NCBI RefSeq assembly: GCF_009741735.1
Contig: NZ_WHOH01000001.1
Coordinates: 1,426,001 to 1,490,000 of the forward strand
Direction of reading: 5' to 3'
DNA length: 64,000 bases
Origin: Lentibacillus sp. JNUCC-1
GTDB taxonomy: Bacteria > Bacillota > Bacilli > Bacillales > Amphibacillaceae
The first letter of the stretch is position 1. Every line of letters begins with the position of its first letter. Below are positions 53,837-62,633 of the stretch, one piece after another. A program made the translations under genes and the position numbers. The notes beneath the pieces are model-generated. The model saw only the letters and a list, made by a program, of their open reading frames with translations, made no database searches and was not told the DNA's origin.

Positions 53837-56277
53837 CTAATTTCCTTTCACAGCTGAATTTTTCTTCCGCTCAAAATACCACTGTATTTTATACGCACAA
53901 ATCTCCTGAGTCATCTCATGCAGAACCTCTTGATCCTCTATGTCCACCGTGAAATTGATTTGAAATTGTCCATCTTCAAATCGAATCAAACCATCTTTGC
54001 CAACCCATTTACTCATAGGCATATCAGCAATTAATTTAGCGACCTTCTTTTCGTCATACTGCCACATGGCTTTTGTGTTTTTGCTGGAAAAATCAATTTG
54101 CTTCCGGTAGTTCTTTTCCATGTAAAATTCATGAAAGTAAGGAGCGACTTCTTCCGGTGTGACAGGTTGAAGCCAATCTGCATGCCCTTTATCAAGCAAA
54201 AACTGTAAAACCACCATTTTATAAGACTTGGACATGGTTTCCTTTTCCACTTTGTTAAGCCATTGGTAGTGTTTTTGATAGACCCGAGTCTCGTGATCAG
54301 TTAACTCTCCGTATGTGTCCAAAAAAGGGAAGAATCCGCCAAAAGCCTGTTTATATTCTTTGGAGTTGATACTGCCATTCAAATGGACGTCTTTATAGGT
54401 GGGGCGTCTGCCAAACTGCGCTTTTACTTGATAATAATCCTGGAAAATACGTTCTTTCCTGGGGCTGCGTTTATTTCGCATTTCTTTCAACAAGTCAATA
54501 ACAGTTGTATCTAAGTGCACTTCACATGTGGCCGGAACGACGGGTGCGATATTATCGCGCTTTCGCGGTTGATCGATCGAGTCTTCTGTATCAAATACAC
54601 TTAGTTTGGTATCGGCATAGCGATAGTTACCGATCAGATCAATGATCACACAAGTGTTTTTTCCTGCAAATTTTCTTAAACCGCGACCTATCTGCTGAGT
54701 GAAAACAACGAGCGATTCAGTTGGTCGCGCAAATAAAAGGGTATCTACTGAAGGGATGTCGACCCCTTCGTTGAACAGATCGACAGTAAAGATAATATCG
54801 AGTTCACCAGCTTCCAGCATGCGTATACTTTCTGCACGTGAATGAGCCTGTGACTTGGATGTTAAAGCTAGAGCTTGGGAACCTTTCTCATTGAAATAGT
54901 TAGCCAGAAATTCAGCTTGCTGGACGGAGGAACAGAATCCAAGTGTACGGGTCTGTTTTAACGCCTGCCATTTTTGATAAATATGTTGTGCTTTCCCAGT
55001 TTGTAACTGTCTGATCATCAACTCATGCTGATCATACTTTGTACCGATCCAACGTATGGATGAATAGTCAATTTCGTCGATAATGCCATGGTACGTAAAA
55101 GGTGTCAGCCAACCGCGCTGTATGGCTTCGATGAAGGTGATTTCATAAGCAACGTTTCCTTCGCATAAAGCAAATACGTCCTGTCCATCTGTTCGTTCAG
55201 GGGTTGCCGTCAATCCCATCATAAACTTTGGCTTAAAGTAGTCAATCACATGTTGATAGCTTTTGGCAGCCGCATGGTGGAATTCGTCTACAACAATCAG
55301 ATCAAATTCGTCTGGCTCAAACTGATGTAGTTGTTCCTGAATGCTGAGCGTGAATATAGACGCAAACAGCATATCTTTGTGTCTGTCCTTTTTCATGCCA
55401 TATAAAAGTCCACCTGTTGCTGCCTGACCTGTTCAAAACTCCTTTTAGCCTGTTTGAGAATTTCCTCTCGATGGGCGATGAAAAGGATTTTTTTATATCT
55501 CTGAGCAAAAAAAGCAGCTAAGTATGTCTTACCGAGTCCGGTGGCCATGACCACCATTGCCTTGTTGTAGCCTTCTTCTAATGTAGATTCCAATGCAGCC
55601 AGTGCTTCAGTTTGAGCCTGCCGGGGTTCGAGTTTGGCTGGATAAGCCGGTTTTGGCTCCTGCACGTTTTCTGGAAAGGCTTCTTCTTCATTAGGAAGGG
55701 TTAAATCTATTTCCTCTTGCTGTGTCCAAGTGGTCAGCAAATCCGCATGGGTAGCATGAAAGTGATCATAGTCCTTTTGATAGACTTTCAGGGTTTCTAT
55801 ATTGATAGGCATCGTTTCATCTGCATAAAACAGTTCGATGAACGATTCAATGGCGTAATCAAATGTTTCACTGGAAGCCTGTCGTTGCATTTGAAGATTC
55901 CACTCGACACCAGATGTATAGGCGGCACGGGACATGTTTGATGAGCCAACGACCAAAGATCCTTTTTCGTTATGCTTAAAAATATATGTTTTTGGGTGAA
56001 ACGAGACACCGCTACTCTTCCAAAGGCGGATTTCCAGGTTATCTCCCTGTAAATCCAGTAATCTATCAAGGGCTTTTGGCTGAGTGATATACAGATAATC
56101 ACCCGTGAGGATTTTCACGTCTGCGCCCATTTTCAAGGCATCGTCCAGCACCTCAAATAGCATTTCCACACCTGACTTCATAATGAAAGAGGTCAGGATG
56201 TAAACAGTTGACGACTCTGCAATTGCCGCTCTTATTTCCTTATGCAGCTGACTGGTATGCAAAGAGAGCGGCTTCAA
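53837..56277 (-). pseudogene. second PLD-nuclease/SF2 helicase, one-base frameshift after Walker A
   Basis: Two frames give one protein of about 813 residues. The first part has the PLD domain (SFHPKTYIFKHN, GSSNMSRAAY) and Walker A ATGLGKTYLAAFFA. The second carries VVDEFHHAAAKSY, GLTATPERTDG, NEGVDIPSVDTLLFARPTES and QQIGRGLRKFAGK, plus a helical C-terminal region. The break is at 55398-55399, where one more base (GGC for GC on the coding strand) restores FYMGMKKDRHK. TTG is the start, overlapping the restored end of the MazG-like gene (TTGA). The C-terminus differs from the DUF3427 of its paralogue. Confidence 0.82.
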
Positions 56278-56599
56278 TCGTCCTCAACCTCAATTAGAAA
56301 AACTTTATCTTCAAAACCGCCCGCTCGTCAGCTTTTTTCGTTCTGATTTGTTCAACTTCCTTTATGGTTGCCCCGTGTTGATGAGTGAGGGCGTGCATCA
56401 GTTCCAGGATGTCTGCGAGTTCTTCCAAAGCCCTACCGTCAGTAGCCGCTTCTTGGTATTCTGCCACCTCTTCGTTTAGTTTCTTTTTCAATTCTTCTAT
56501 GTAACGATCTTCAGAAAGTGTTTTAGTTTTTAACTGTTTACCAGAGTTCTTAATGATTTCCGGAATCCGATCGCGTACTAATTTATGGTGTGTGGGCAT
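56274..56599 (-). pseudogene. MazG-like nucleoside triphosphate pyrophosphohydrolase, one-base frameshift near the end
   Basis: A protein of about 108 residues of the phosphoribosyl-ATP pyrophosphohydrolase-like house-cleaning group (COG4997 type): KLVRDRIPEIIKNSGK, then EELKKKLNEEVAEYQEAA and EELADILELMHALTHQHG, giving the EExxE...ExxD metal-binding pattern. After KKADER the frame shifts at the CCC run 56320-56322. One more base gives GGFEDKVFLIEVEDD, the usual family ending, and then the stop overlaps the helicase start. The uncorrected frame ends at 56294. The first two-thirds including all metal ligands are intact. The ATG follows GGGAGGAG. Confidence 0.8.
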
Positions 56600-56677
56600 A
56601 GTTTCTCCTCCCATAATGTTTTATCTTCAGTTTAATGGACAATGGTGAGCGGAGGCAAACGGGAAGAACGGGCAGCT

Positions 56678-57631
56678 CTACTCCCCAACCACACGCTCCA
56701 CAAACGCCTCGACCCGCCCTTGATATGCCTCCGTCACAATATCAAATGCCTTCGTATGGCCAGCGTCTGGGACGAGCCACAGTTCTTTCTCTCCGCCGGC
56801 TGCGGTGTAAATTTCGTCGGACATGTCTGTTGGAACGAGGTCGTCATTTTCACCGTGGATGATGAGCAGTGGCAGTGTATTCTGCCTGACCTGTTCGACA
56901 GCGGATGCTTCGCCGAGCATGTAGCCGGCTCGCAGTTTTGTGATGGCGCTTGTGACGTCCAGTAATGGAAAAGGCGGCAGGTTGTACAGATGCTTCAGTT
57001 GGTGCGCCAATTCTGCTTTGACGGTGCTGTAGCCACTGTCGGCGATGATCCCTTTCACCTGGTCTGGCAGTTGTTCGCCGCTGCTCATTAAAACGGTTGC
57101 GGCGCCCATTGAGTTGCCGTGCAGAATAATCTCATCGGCATTGTATTCTCGGATCATCCGATCGATCCAGTCCAGGTAGTCAAGCCGATCATGCCAGCCG
57201 TAGCCAATATAATCGCCTTCACTGTCGCCATGTCCGCGGGCATCTGGCAGCAGGATGCTGAACCCTAGGTCATAGTAAAGTTTTGCAAATTTGCCCATGT
57301 CATCACCGGTATTTCTAAAGCCGTGAGCCAAGATGACAGTTTTGCCGACGTTTGTATCGTTATGTATGTACTGCGCATTCAGTTTTAAATCATCGTACGA
57401 CACCATTGATAGCGCTTCTTTCTCTTGGGCTGCATACCAACTGCGGGCCTCGTCGAGAAGGTTTTGATCGGCTGTGCTTGCCATTGTATTGACAGCTTCA
57501 GCTTCCCTGTGAAGTTCGACTTCCGTGCCCCGTTTGATGCCTTGACTGTAAAAATAGTTGCCCGCTCCAATCAAGCCAATCACTAAAACGGCGATGAGAC
57601 TTGATGCGATAATCAGTATTCTCTTTTTCAA
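56678..57631 (-). CDS. membrane-anchored alpha/beta hydrolase
   Basis: A 317-residue protein with one N-terminal membrane anchor (about residues 5-25) and an extracytoplasmic alpha/beta-hydrolase domain. Oxyanion region VILAHGFRNTGDDM, nucleophile elbow LHGNSMGAATVLM (Ser), acid in HGENDDLVP (Asp) and catalytic His in VPDAGHTKAF. It resembles Bacillus YkzA/YqkD-type hydrolases of unknown substrate. TTG is the chosen start, 8 bp after GGGGGAG. Confidence 0.83.
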   Translation of the reverse strand: MKKRILIIASSLIAVLVIGLIGAGNYFYSQGIKRGTEVELHREAEAVNTMASTADQNLLDEARSWYAAQEKEALSMVSYDDLKLNAQYIHNDTNVGKTVILAHGFRNTGDDMGKFAKLYYDLGFSILLPDARGHGDSEGDYIGYGWHDRLDYLDWIDRMIREYNADEIILHGNSMGAATVLMSSGEQLPDQVKGIIADSGYSTVKAELAHQLKHLYNLPPFPLLDVTSAITKLRAGYMLGEASAVEQVRQNTLPLLIIHGENDDLVPTDMSDEIYTAAGGEKELWLVPDAGHTKAFDIVTEAYQGRVEAFVERVVGE

Positions 57632-57734
57632 AATGACCACTCCCCCTAGTACCATCATATCTGGAAAAAGGAAATTTCTCCAGCAAGTGTCATACGTGAA
57701 TATGTAGTATGATAGAGATACTGGAGGGGATTCC

Positions 57735-58091
57735 GTGCAAATCTACACATTCAGCCAATCGAATGGAAGAAGAGTCACTCAGTTTGACTCCAATTTCATT
57801 ATGTCCCATATTGTTCAAACCGACCAACCAGCACAGGTCTGCTGCATGTATTTAGAGAAAAATAGTGTTATCGGCTATCATCAGGCTGTTGTACCTCAGC
57901 TGCTTTTAATTGTGACAGGGGAAGGTTTTGTCAGAAGCGGGGAGGAAAGTTTTGTGCCGGTTCAGGCAGGTGAAGCCGTGTTTTGGGGAGAGGACGAGTG
58001 GCATGAGACCAAAACAGATCAAGGCTTAACGGCAATTGTGATTGAAAGTGACGGGCTCGATCCTGGAGCAATGATGTCTCTTAAGAAGTGA
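57735..58091 (+). CDS. cupin-domain protein
   Basis: A 118-residue single-domain cupin. The barrel shows GYHQAVVPQLLLIVTGEGFV for motif 1 (His present, other ligands varied) and AGEAVFWGEDEWHETKTDQG for motif 2, with the His in EWHET. It could bind a metal or small ligand; function unknown. GTG start after GGAGGGG. It may form an operon with the membrane protein gene 30 bp downstream. Confidence 0.82.
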   Translation: MQIYTFSQSNGRRVTQFDSNFIMSHIVQTDQPAQVCCMYLEKNSVIGYHQAVVPQLLLIVTGEGFVRSGEESFVPVQAGEAVFWGEDEWHETKTDQGLTAIVIESDGLDPGAMMSLKK

Positions 58092-58121
58092 AAATGATCA
58101 ACTGGACTGGAGGCGCTAAGC

Positions 58122-58478
58122 ATGCACCTATACGAATCATATTTGCACGTACTAAAAAAGAACTTCATGCTCGTCATTATGGCCGTCGGTCTCATGGTGT
58201 TCACTTTTTTCCTTTGGGCAGGCGTGCCTGTCTTTATTGTTGGGGGAGCAATGGGGCATTTAACGATGAACCCGCTCGTCTTGCATGCGGCTGTGTCCCT
58301 GTCGGCGGGTTTTCTATTTGCTTTTTATTTTGCGCCAATCAATCTGAAAGTGGCGGGGCATGTAGCGCAGTTAAAAAATGACCGCTCTTTCAAGTCATTT
58401 GTTAAAATACAGACGGTGTGGATCGTGTGTTGTGCCATCTTGTTTGAGATCGCTCTTATGATTGCGTTTATGTTTTAA
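58122..58478 (+). CDS. small integral membrane protein
   Basis: A 118-residue protein with three to four helices (about residues 14-42, 51-73, 94-117). No charged functional motif; PLVLHAAVSLSAGFLFAFYF is the most conserved-looking part. Not a family I recognise. The ATG follows TGGAGG and the gene closes with a good terminator. Confidence 0.65.
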   Translation: MHLYESYLHVLKKNFMLVIMAVGLMVFTFFLWAGVPVFIVGGAMGHLTMNPLVLHAAVSLSAGFLFAFYFAPINLKVAGHVAQLKNDRSFKSFVKIQTVWIVCCAILFEIALMIAFMF

Positions 58479-58493
58479 TACGACTATGCTCGT

Positions 58494-58524
58494 AAACTGC
58501 ATCTTTTCGGGATGCAGTTTTTTT
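58494..58524 (+). terminator. terminator after the small membrane protein gene
   Basis: Stem AAACTGCATC / GATGCAGTTTTTTT with a TTTTCGG loop. Confidence 0.88.
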
Positions 58525-58579
58525 ATATGCTGCGACTTTGCACAGCATTGTTGGCATTAAGTGTCGAGGGTTTTACGTT

Positions 58580-58685
58580 TTTTCCGATATCCACTGCATT
58601 TTCGCCGATATATCACCCGAAATCGCCGATATACCACTCAAAATTTCTGATATCCGCAGCGGAATTTCCGATATCCTCTCTTCTG
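58580..58685 (+). repeat. CCGATAT-family array 7 (5 units)
   Basis: Cores at 58584, 58605, 58626, 58647 and 58668, strictly 21 bp. It follows the preceding gene's terminator in the same orientation. The remainder of the gap to 58858 has no gene. Confidence 0.9.
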
Positions 58686-58858
58686 GAGCGCAACACAACA
58701 CCCGAGCAGCATCCCTTCTAATTTTTTTCACAAAAATAATGTCTTTTCATAGATTAATATATTTCGAGATGCTAAAATGTCATAGTGCGCTGACATAAGT
58801 ACAGAATTTTCTATTTATAGTCAGGTAATTAGTAGTTAAACATGGGAGGGGAACAACT

Positions 58859-59644
58859 GTGGCGAATGATAATCCGAACAACAAGGATCAACAAGCCCAT
58901 GACGGAAAGGATGTTTCAAGACGGCAGTTTCTAAAAAACTCCGGTTATACAGCGGGCGGCGTTGTCGGAGGTGCGTTATTAGGGGGATTGTTTGGTAATC
59001 CATTCAAGACGGAAGAAACGTCTACTACAACGGATAACAAAGCAAAAGAACCTTTGCAGGAAGCGCGGACGTTTTTCAGTCGCAGCGAAGATTTTAGAAC
59101 ATTGGCAGCTGCAACGGAACGTATATATCCTGAAGATGATAACGGGCCTGGTGCTATTGAGCTGGGCGTGCCGTATTTTATCGACAAACAGCTGGCAGGG
59201 TTCTGGGGTTCGAATAGTAAAGATTACACGAAAGGCCCTTTTAAACCACAGGCCTCAGATACGCATGGCCTTCAGTCCAAAATGAATCGGGGCGAAATGT
59301 TCCTGGTTGGTCTGCAGCGGATGCAAGAGATCAGCAAGAAAGACCACGATGAGAAGTTTTATGACCTTGATGGCGAGACACAGGACGCGATACTCGAAAG
59401 TTTTGAGTCAGGCGATGTGAAGATCCGCGGTATGAGGTCAGATACGTTCTTTACGTTACTTAGAAATACCACCATTGAAGGCGTCTATTCCGATCCGGCA
59501 TATGGCGGCAATAAGGATATGCAGGGATGGAAGATGATGGAATATCCAGGACCTTATGTGGGCTGGACGAACGACATAGATGCAGAAGAATTTTTATCAA
59601 AAGAGCCGACGAGCTTACGCGCATATCAGGGAGGCGGTGTATAA
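58859..59644 (+). CDS. gluconate 2-dehydrogenase subunit 3 family protein with Tat signal
   Basis: A 261-residue protein with a twin-arginine signal: SRRQFLKNSGYTAGGVVGGA (residues about 20-39). The mature part has the family pattern AATERIYPEDDNGPGAIELG. It is the small subunit that stabilises the flavin dehydrogenase encoded next and carries it through the Tat pathway. GTG start after GGGAGGGG. It is followed after a single base-spacing by the GMC gene, then tatA and an SCO1 gene: one operon for an exported dehydrogenase. Confidence 0.9.
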   Translation: MANDNPNNKDQQAHDGKDVSRRQFLKNSGYTAGGVVGGALLGGLFGNPFKTEETSTTTDNKAKEPLQEARTFFSRSEDFRTLAAATERIYPEDDNGPGAIELGVPYFIDKQLAGFWGSNSKDYTKGPFKPQASDTHGLQSKMNRGEMFLVGLQRMQEISKKDHDEKFYDLDGETQDAILESFESGDVKIRGMRSDTFFTLLRNTTIEGVYSDPAYGGNKDMQGWKMMEYPGPYVGWTNDIDAEEFLSKEPTSLRAYQGGGV

Positions 59645-61399
59645 ATGGCTAAGAAACTGGACAAGGCCGATGTCGTAATCGTAGGCGTTGGCTGGGCAGG
59701 CGGCATTATTAGTGCAGAAATGGCCAAAGCAGGCAAAAAAGTTGTCGCACTGGAACGCGGCAGACATAAAGAAAGAAGCGACTACATCGGTGTAAAAGAC
59801 GAACTTCGATTCGATAATCGCTATCAGATCATGCAGAACCTATCGAGCGAAACAATGACTTCAAGAAATAACATTGACGAAACAGCATTGCCGATTCGAA
59901 CACGCAATGACATGCAGGTCGGGACAGACCTTGGCGGCGGCAGTGTGCACTGGGCAGGCGCTACATATCGTTATTGGCCTTATGAATTTGAAATTCGCAG
60001 CAAAACCATCGAACGTTATGGAAAAGATAAGATCCCCAAAGACATGAATCTGCAGGATTGGGGCATTACGTATGAGGAAATGGAAAAGTACTATGACAAG
60101 TGGGAGAAAACAGCTGGCATATCAGGTGAGCAGGATCCGCTTGCCCCTAAACGGAAAAACCCATGGCCAAACCCTCCGCTAAAGGAAACGCCAAGTTTGA
60201 AGTTGTTTAAAGACGCCACGAAAAATCTGGGACTCCATCCATTTCAAGTGGCTGCAGGCAATATGTCCGAGCAATATGAAAATCCGGACGGCGAAACCCT
60301 TAATGCTTGTATGTACTGCTCTTTTTGTACAAGACATGGCTGCGATTTCTCTGCAAAAGCAGACCCGCTGGCAACGGTTATTCCCACAGCTTTAAAGCAT
60401 GATAATTATGAGCTTCGGACAAGAGCCTATGTCAGACGGGTGCTGTATGATAAGAACAGCGGCAAGGCAACGGGTGTCTTGTATGTCGACGAAAGAACAG
60501 GTGAGGAATTCGAGCAACCGGCAGATGTCGTAGTGCTCTCCGGATTTGCATTGACCAATAACCGTTTGCTGATGCTGTCAAACATTGGTGAGCAGTACGA
60601 TCCGAAGACCAGAAAAGGCCTTATCGGACGGAACTTTAATGGACAGTACAACTCCTCATTCAACGGCACACTCGGCTTTTTCGAGGATAAGAAGTTCAAC
60701 CTGTACATGGGTGCAGGCGCACTCGGAGCAGCGGTCAATGACTATGCAGCCGACAACTTCGACCACACGGACCTGGATTTCATTGGCGGCGGTGCGATCG
60801 AATTGAGACAATACGGTTTCGGTGCCATTTCAAGCAGCGGCAACGTGCCTAAAGGGACACCGAGCTGGGGCAAAAAATACAAAGAAAACTCCCTGCATTA
60901 CGCATACAGAGCACTGCGGATCTGGTATACAGCCATTGCCATGTCATACTGGCATAATTATCTGGACCTGGATCCAACGTATAAAGATGAGTACGGCGAC
61001 CCATTGTTGCGTGCCACGTACAAATTTGGCGATCAGGAAAGAAACATAGCCAAATTCGGCATAGACAGATGCCATGAAATTATGGAAGAAATGGGCGCAG
61101 ATATTATTGAAGATGATGAAGTTCCGGAAGAGTTCAATCACAGCTTTACCGGCGGGCATTATACCGGTGGCGTCGTGATGGGTGACGACCCGGAAACATC
61201 AGCTGTGAATAATTATTTGCAAATGTGGGATGTTGATAATCTATTCGTTGTCGGCGGTTCAGCATTTCCGCAATTTGGCGGACACCACCCAACGCCTACG
61301 ATTGGCGCTTTATCCTATCGTGCCGCAGAAGGCATTGAAAAATATATGGATGAGGGCGGACAGCTGGCAGAAGCTAAACGCACAACGCAAAAAGCTTAA
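59645..61399 (+). CDS. GMC family oxidoreductase (gluconate 2-dehydrogenase/FAD-sugar dehydrogenase large subunit)
   Basis: A 584-residue flavoprotein. FAD fold VVIVGVGWAGGIISAEMAKA at the N-terminus, GGGSVHWAGATYRYWP for flavin contact, and the C-terminal GGHYTGGVVMG plus GGHHPTPTIGALSYRAAEG with active-site histidines. A cysteine cluster CMYCSFCTRHGC (about residues 222-233) is in the place where FAD-glucose dehydrogenases of the same family bind a small iron-sulfur cluster. It has no signal peptide and should be exported with subunit 3. No cytochrome subunit is encoded nearby. Confidence 0.9.
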   Translation: MAKKLDKADVVIVGVGWAGGIISAEMAKAGKKVVALERGRHKERSDYIGVKDELRFDNRYQIMQNLSSETMTSRNNIDETALPIRTRNDMQVGTDLGGGSVHWAGATYRYWPYEFEIRSKTIERYGKDKIPKDMNLQDWGITYEEMEKYYDKWEKTAGISGEQDPLAPKRKNPWPNPPLKETPSLKLFKDATKNLGLHPFQVAAGNMSEQYENPDGETLNACMYCSFCTRHGCDFSAKADPLATVIPTALKHDNYELRTRAYVRRVLYDKNSGKATGVLYVDERTGEEFEQPADVVVLSGFALTNNRLLMLSNIGEQYDPKTRKGLIGRNFNGQYNSSFNGTLGFFEDKKFNLYMGAGALGAAVNDYAADNFDHTDLDFIGGGAIELRQYGFGAISSSGNVPKGTPSWGKKYKENSLHYAYRALRIWYTAIAMSYWHNYLDLDPTYKDEYGDPLLRATYKFGDQERNIAKFGIDRCHEIMEEMGADIIEDDEVPEEFNHSFTGGHYTGGVVMGDDPETSAVNNYLQMWDVDNLFVVGGSAFPQFGGHHPTPTIGALSYRAAEGIEKYMDEGGQLAEAKRTTQKA

Positions 61400-61441
61400 A
61401 GCATGACTTACACATGTCGCTATGTATGGGAGGTGACACAG

Positions 61442-61636
61442 ATGGGTATTGGAAGCATTGGTATACCAAGCATGATTCTTATTCTAATCCTTGCGCTCAT
61501 CATTTTCGGCCCTAAAAAGCTGCCCGAAATTGGGAAAGCTGCCGGGCAAACATTAAGAGAATTTAAAAATACAGCAGGTGACATGATGTCAGATAGCAAC
61601 AGCAGCTCTGAAACAAAAAAGGACGAGTCAAAATAA
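61442..61636 (+). CDS. tatA: twin-arginine translocase subunit TatA
   Basis: A 64-residue TatA: an N-terminal membrane helix ([16 protein letters not shown]), the [10 protein letters not shown] hinge, an amphipathic helix ([16 protein letters not shown]) and a Ser/Lys-rich tail. It is encoded directly behind the Tat-dependent dehydrogenase, as dedicated TatA/TatC partners are in Bacillus. No tatC is in the window, so it must use one elsewhere. The start follows GGGAGGTG. Confidence 0.92.
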   Translation: MGIGSIGIPSMILILILALIIFGPKKLPEIGKAAGQTLREFKNTAGDMMSDSNSSSETKKDESK

Positions 61637-61700
61637 TGACAGCAAGAGGGTGTCCCTGCGGCGGGCGCCCTCTTGTTTGTGTCGACAAAAAGGGGGCCTG

Positions 61701-62279
61701 ATGATGAGACGATTTAGTATTGTTGCAATCGTGCTGAGTATTATACTCACTGCCTGTGGTGGCGCGGAAATCGATACGAACATGTCTGGTGAGGTAGCAG
61801 ACTTTGAATTTACAACACAAGATCATGAACCGTTCGGCCTGAAAGATCTCAAGGGCGGCTGGTGGGTAGCGCACTTCATGTATACGAGCTGCACAATCGT
61901 CTGTCCGACAACGGTACCGAACATGGCCAGGGTTCAGTCTGAGTTGGATGATTCGGGTCTGGAGGGTGTGGCGTTTGTATCCTTTAGTGTCCAGCCTGAG
62001 ACAGATACGCCTGACGTCTTAAAAGAGTATGTGAGCAATTATGCGGTGGACCTGAGCAATTGGCATTTTTTAACCGGATACGCGTTTGAAGAGATTCAAA
62101 AGCTTTCCAACACGTCTTTTAAAGCTGCCCTGGAAGACGGCGGCCCTGAGGAACATGAATTGATCCACAGCACCGCCTTCTACCTAGTCAACCCCGAAGG
62201 AGAAGTCGTAAAAAAATACGAAGGCATGACCACACAAGGCATAAAATCAATCACACAAGACCTAAAAAAAGTCCTATAG
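61701..62279 (+). CDS. SCO1/SenC family lipoprotein
   Basis: A 192-residue thioredoxin-fold lipoprotein. Lipobox LTAC at about residue 19; the copper-binding pair in TSCTIVCPTT (CxxxC) and the distant His in ELIHSTAFYLV. It normally delivers copper to cytochrome oxidase or handles thiols on the outer face. Its place behind a dehydrogenase/tatA set suggests a role for that exported redox system. ATGATG start after AAGGGGG. Confidence 0.88.
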   Translation: MMRRFSIVAIVLSIILTACGGAEIDTNMSGEVADFEFTTQDHEPFGLKDLKGGWWVAHFMYTSCTIVCPTTVPNMARVQSELDDSGLEGVAFVSFSVQPETDTPDVLKEYVSNYAVDLSNWHFLTGYAFEEIQKLSNTSFKAALEDGGPEEHELIHSTAFYLVNPEGEVVKKYEGMTTQGIKSITQDLKKVL

Positions 62280-62311
62280 AGCAAGCCCAAAAGCAGAGAT
62301 GACCTAGAGCG

Positions 62312-62333
62312 GTGCCTGTCACTTCCCGAATTT
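62312..62333 (+). repeat. dispersed 22 bp repeat, copy 1
   Basis: GTGCCTGTCACTTCCCGAAT plus TT, repeated exactly at 63967-63988. Intergenic strings with GTGCCTGTCAC are widespread in Bacillaceae. Confidence 0.7.
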
Positions 62334-62411
62334 TGTCAATAATTGTCGAATGGACTTGGCGGGGGCGGTGTTACACGTGTAAGTCCGTTCTGCTCATGAT
62401 ATAATGCCAAT

Positions 62412-62565
62412 AAGCATGGGGATGCAGCCCATGCAAAAAACCGGCTCACGTTGCAGCGTGAACCGGTTACAATAGACCAACCCCAAATTGAGGGGGAAGG
62501 CACGTTGTAGGATGATCCCTCTCAAACGCTGTGCAAGGCATGAGAGGGATCATTTCTCGTTTTTA
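62412..62565 (+). ncRNA. candidate antisense RNA (RatA-like antitoxin)
   Basis: A promoter -10 TATAAT (62400-62405) is followed about 105 bp later by a terminator hairpin GATGATCCCTCTCA / TGAGAGGGATCATT plus TCTCGTTTTT (62511-62565). The RNA would be complementary to the 3' part of the toxin transcript, crossing its terminator and stop codon. No consensus -35 is seen. Confidence 0.55.
62435..62466 (-). terminator. terminator of the small toxin transcript
   Basis: On the minus strand: AACCGGTTCACGC, TGCA, then the complementary arm ending CCGGTTTTTTG. It lies 84 bp past the toxin stop. Confidence 0.75.
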
Positions 62566-62633
62566 GCCGACATGAGGACTGCGATCAACATGCCGAAAGA
62601 GATCATCAGTGTCAGTACGTCGCTGATATCCAT
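62550..62633 (-). CDS. small hydrophobic type I toxin (putative holin-like, TxpA-type)
   Basis: A 27-residue peptide: MDISDVLTLM, ISFGMLIAVL, MSAKNEK. One membrane helix and a charged tail, like the putative holin-like toxins of Bacillus (TxpA/YonT type). GCAGGAGGTGG lies 5 bp before the ATG. An opposing RNA overlaps its 3' end, the layout of txpA/ratA. A -10-like TATGAT on the minus strand near 62720 may start the mRNA. Confidence 0.75.
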   Translation of the reverse strand: MDISDVLTLMISFGMLIAVLMSAKNEK

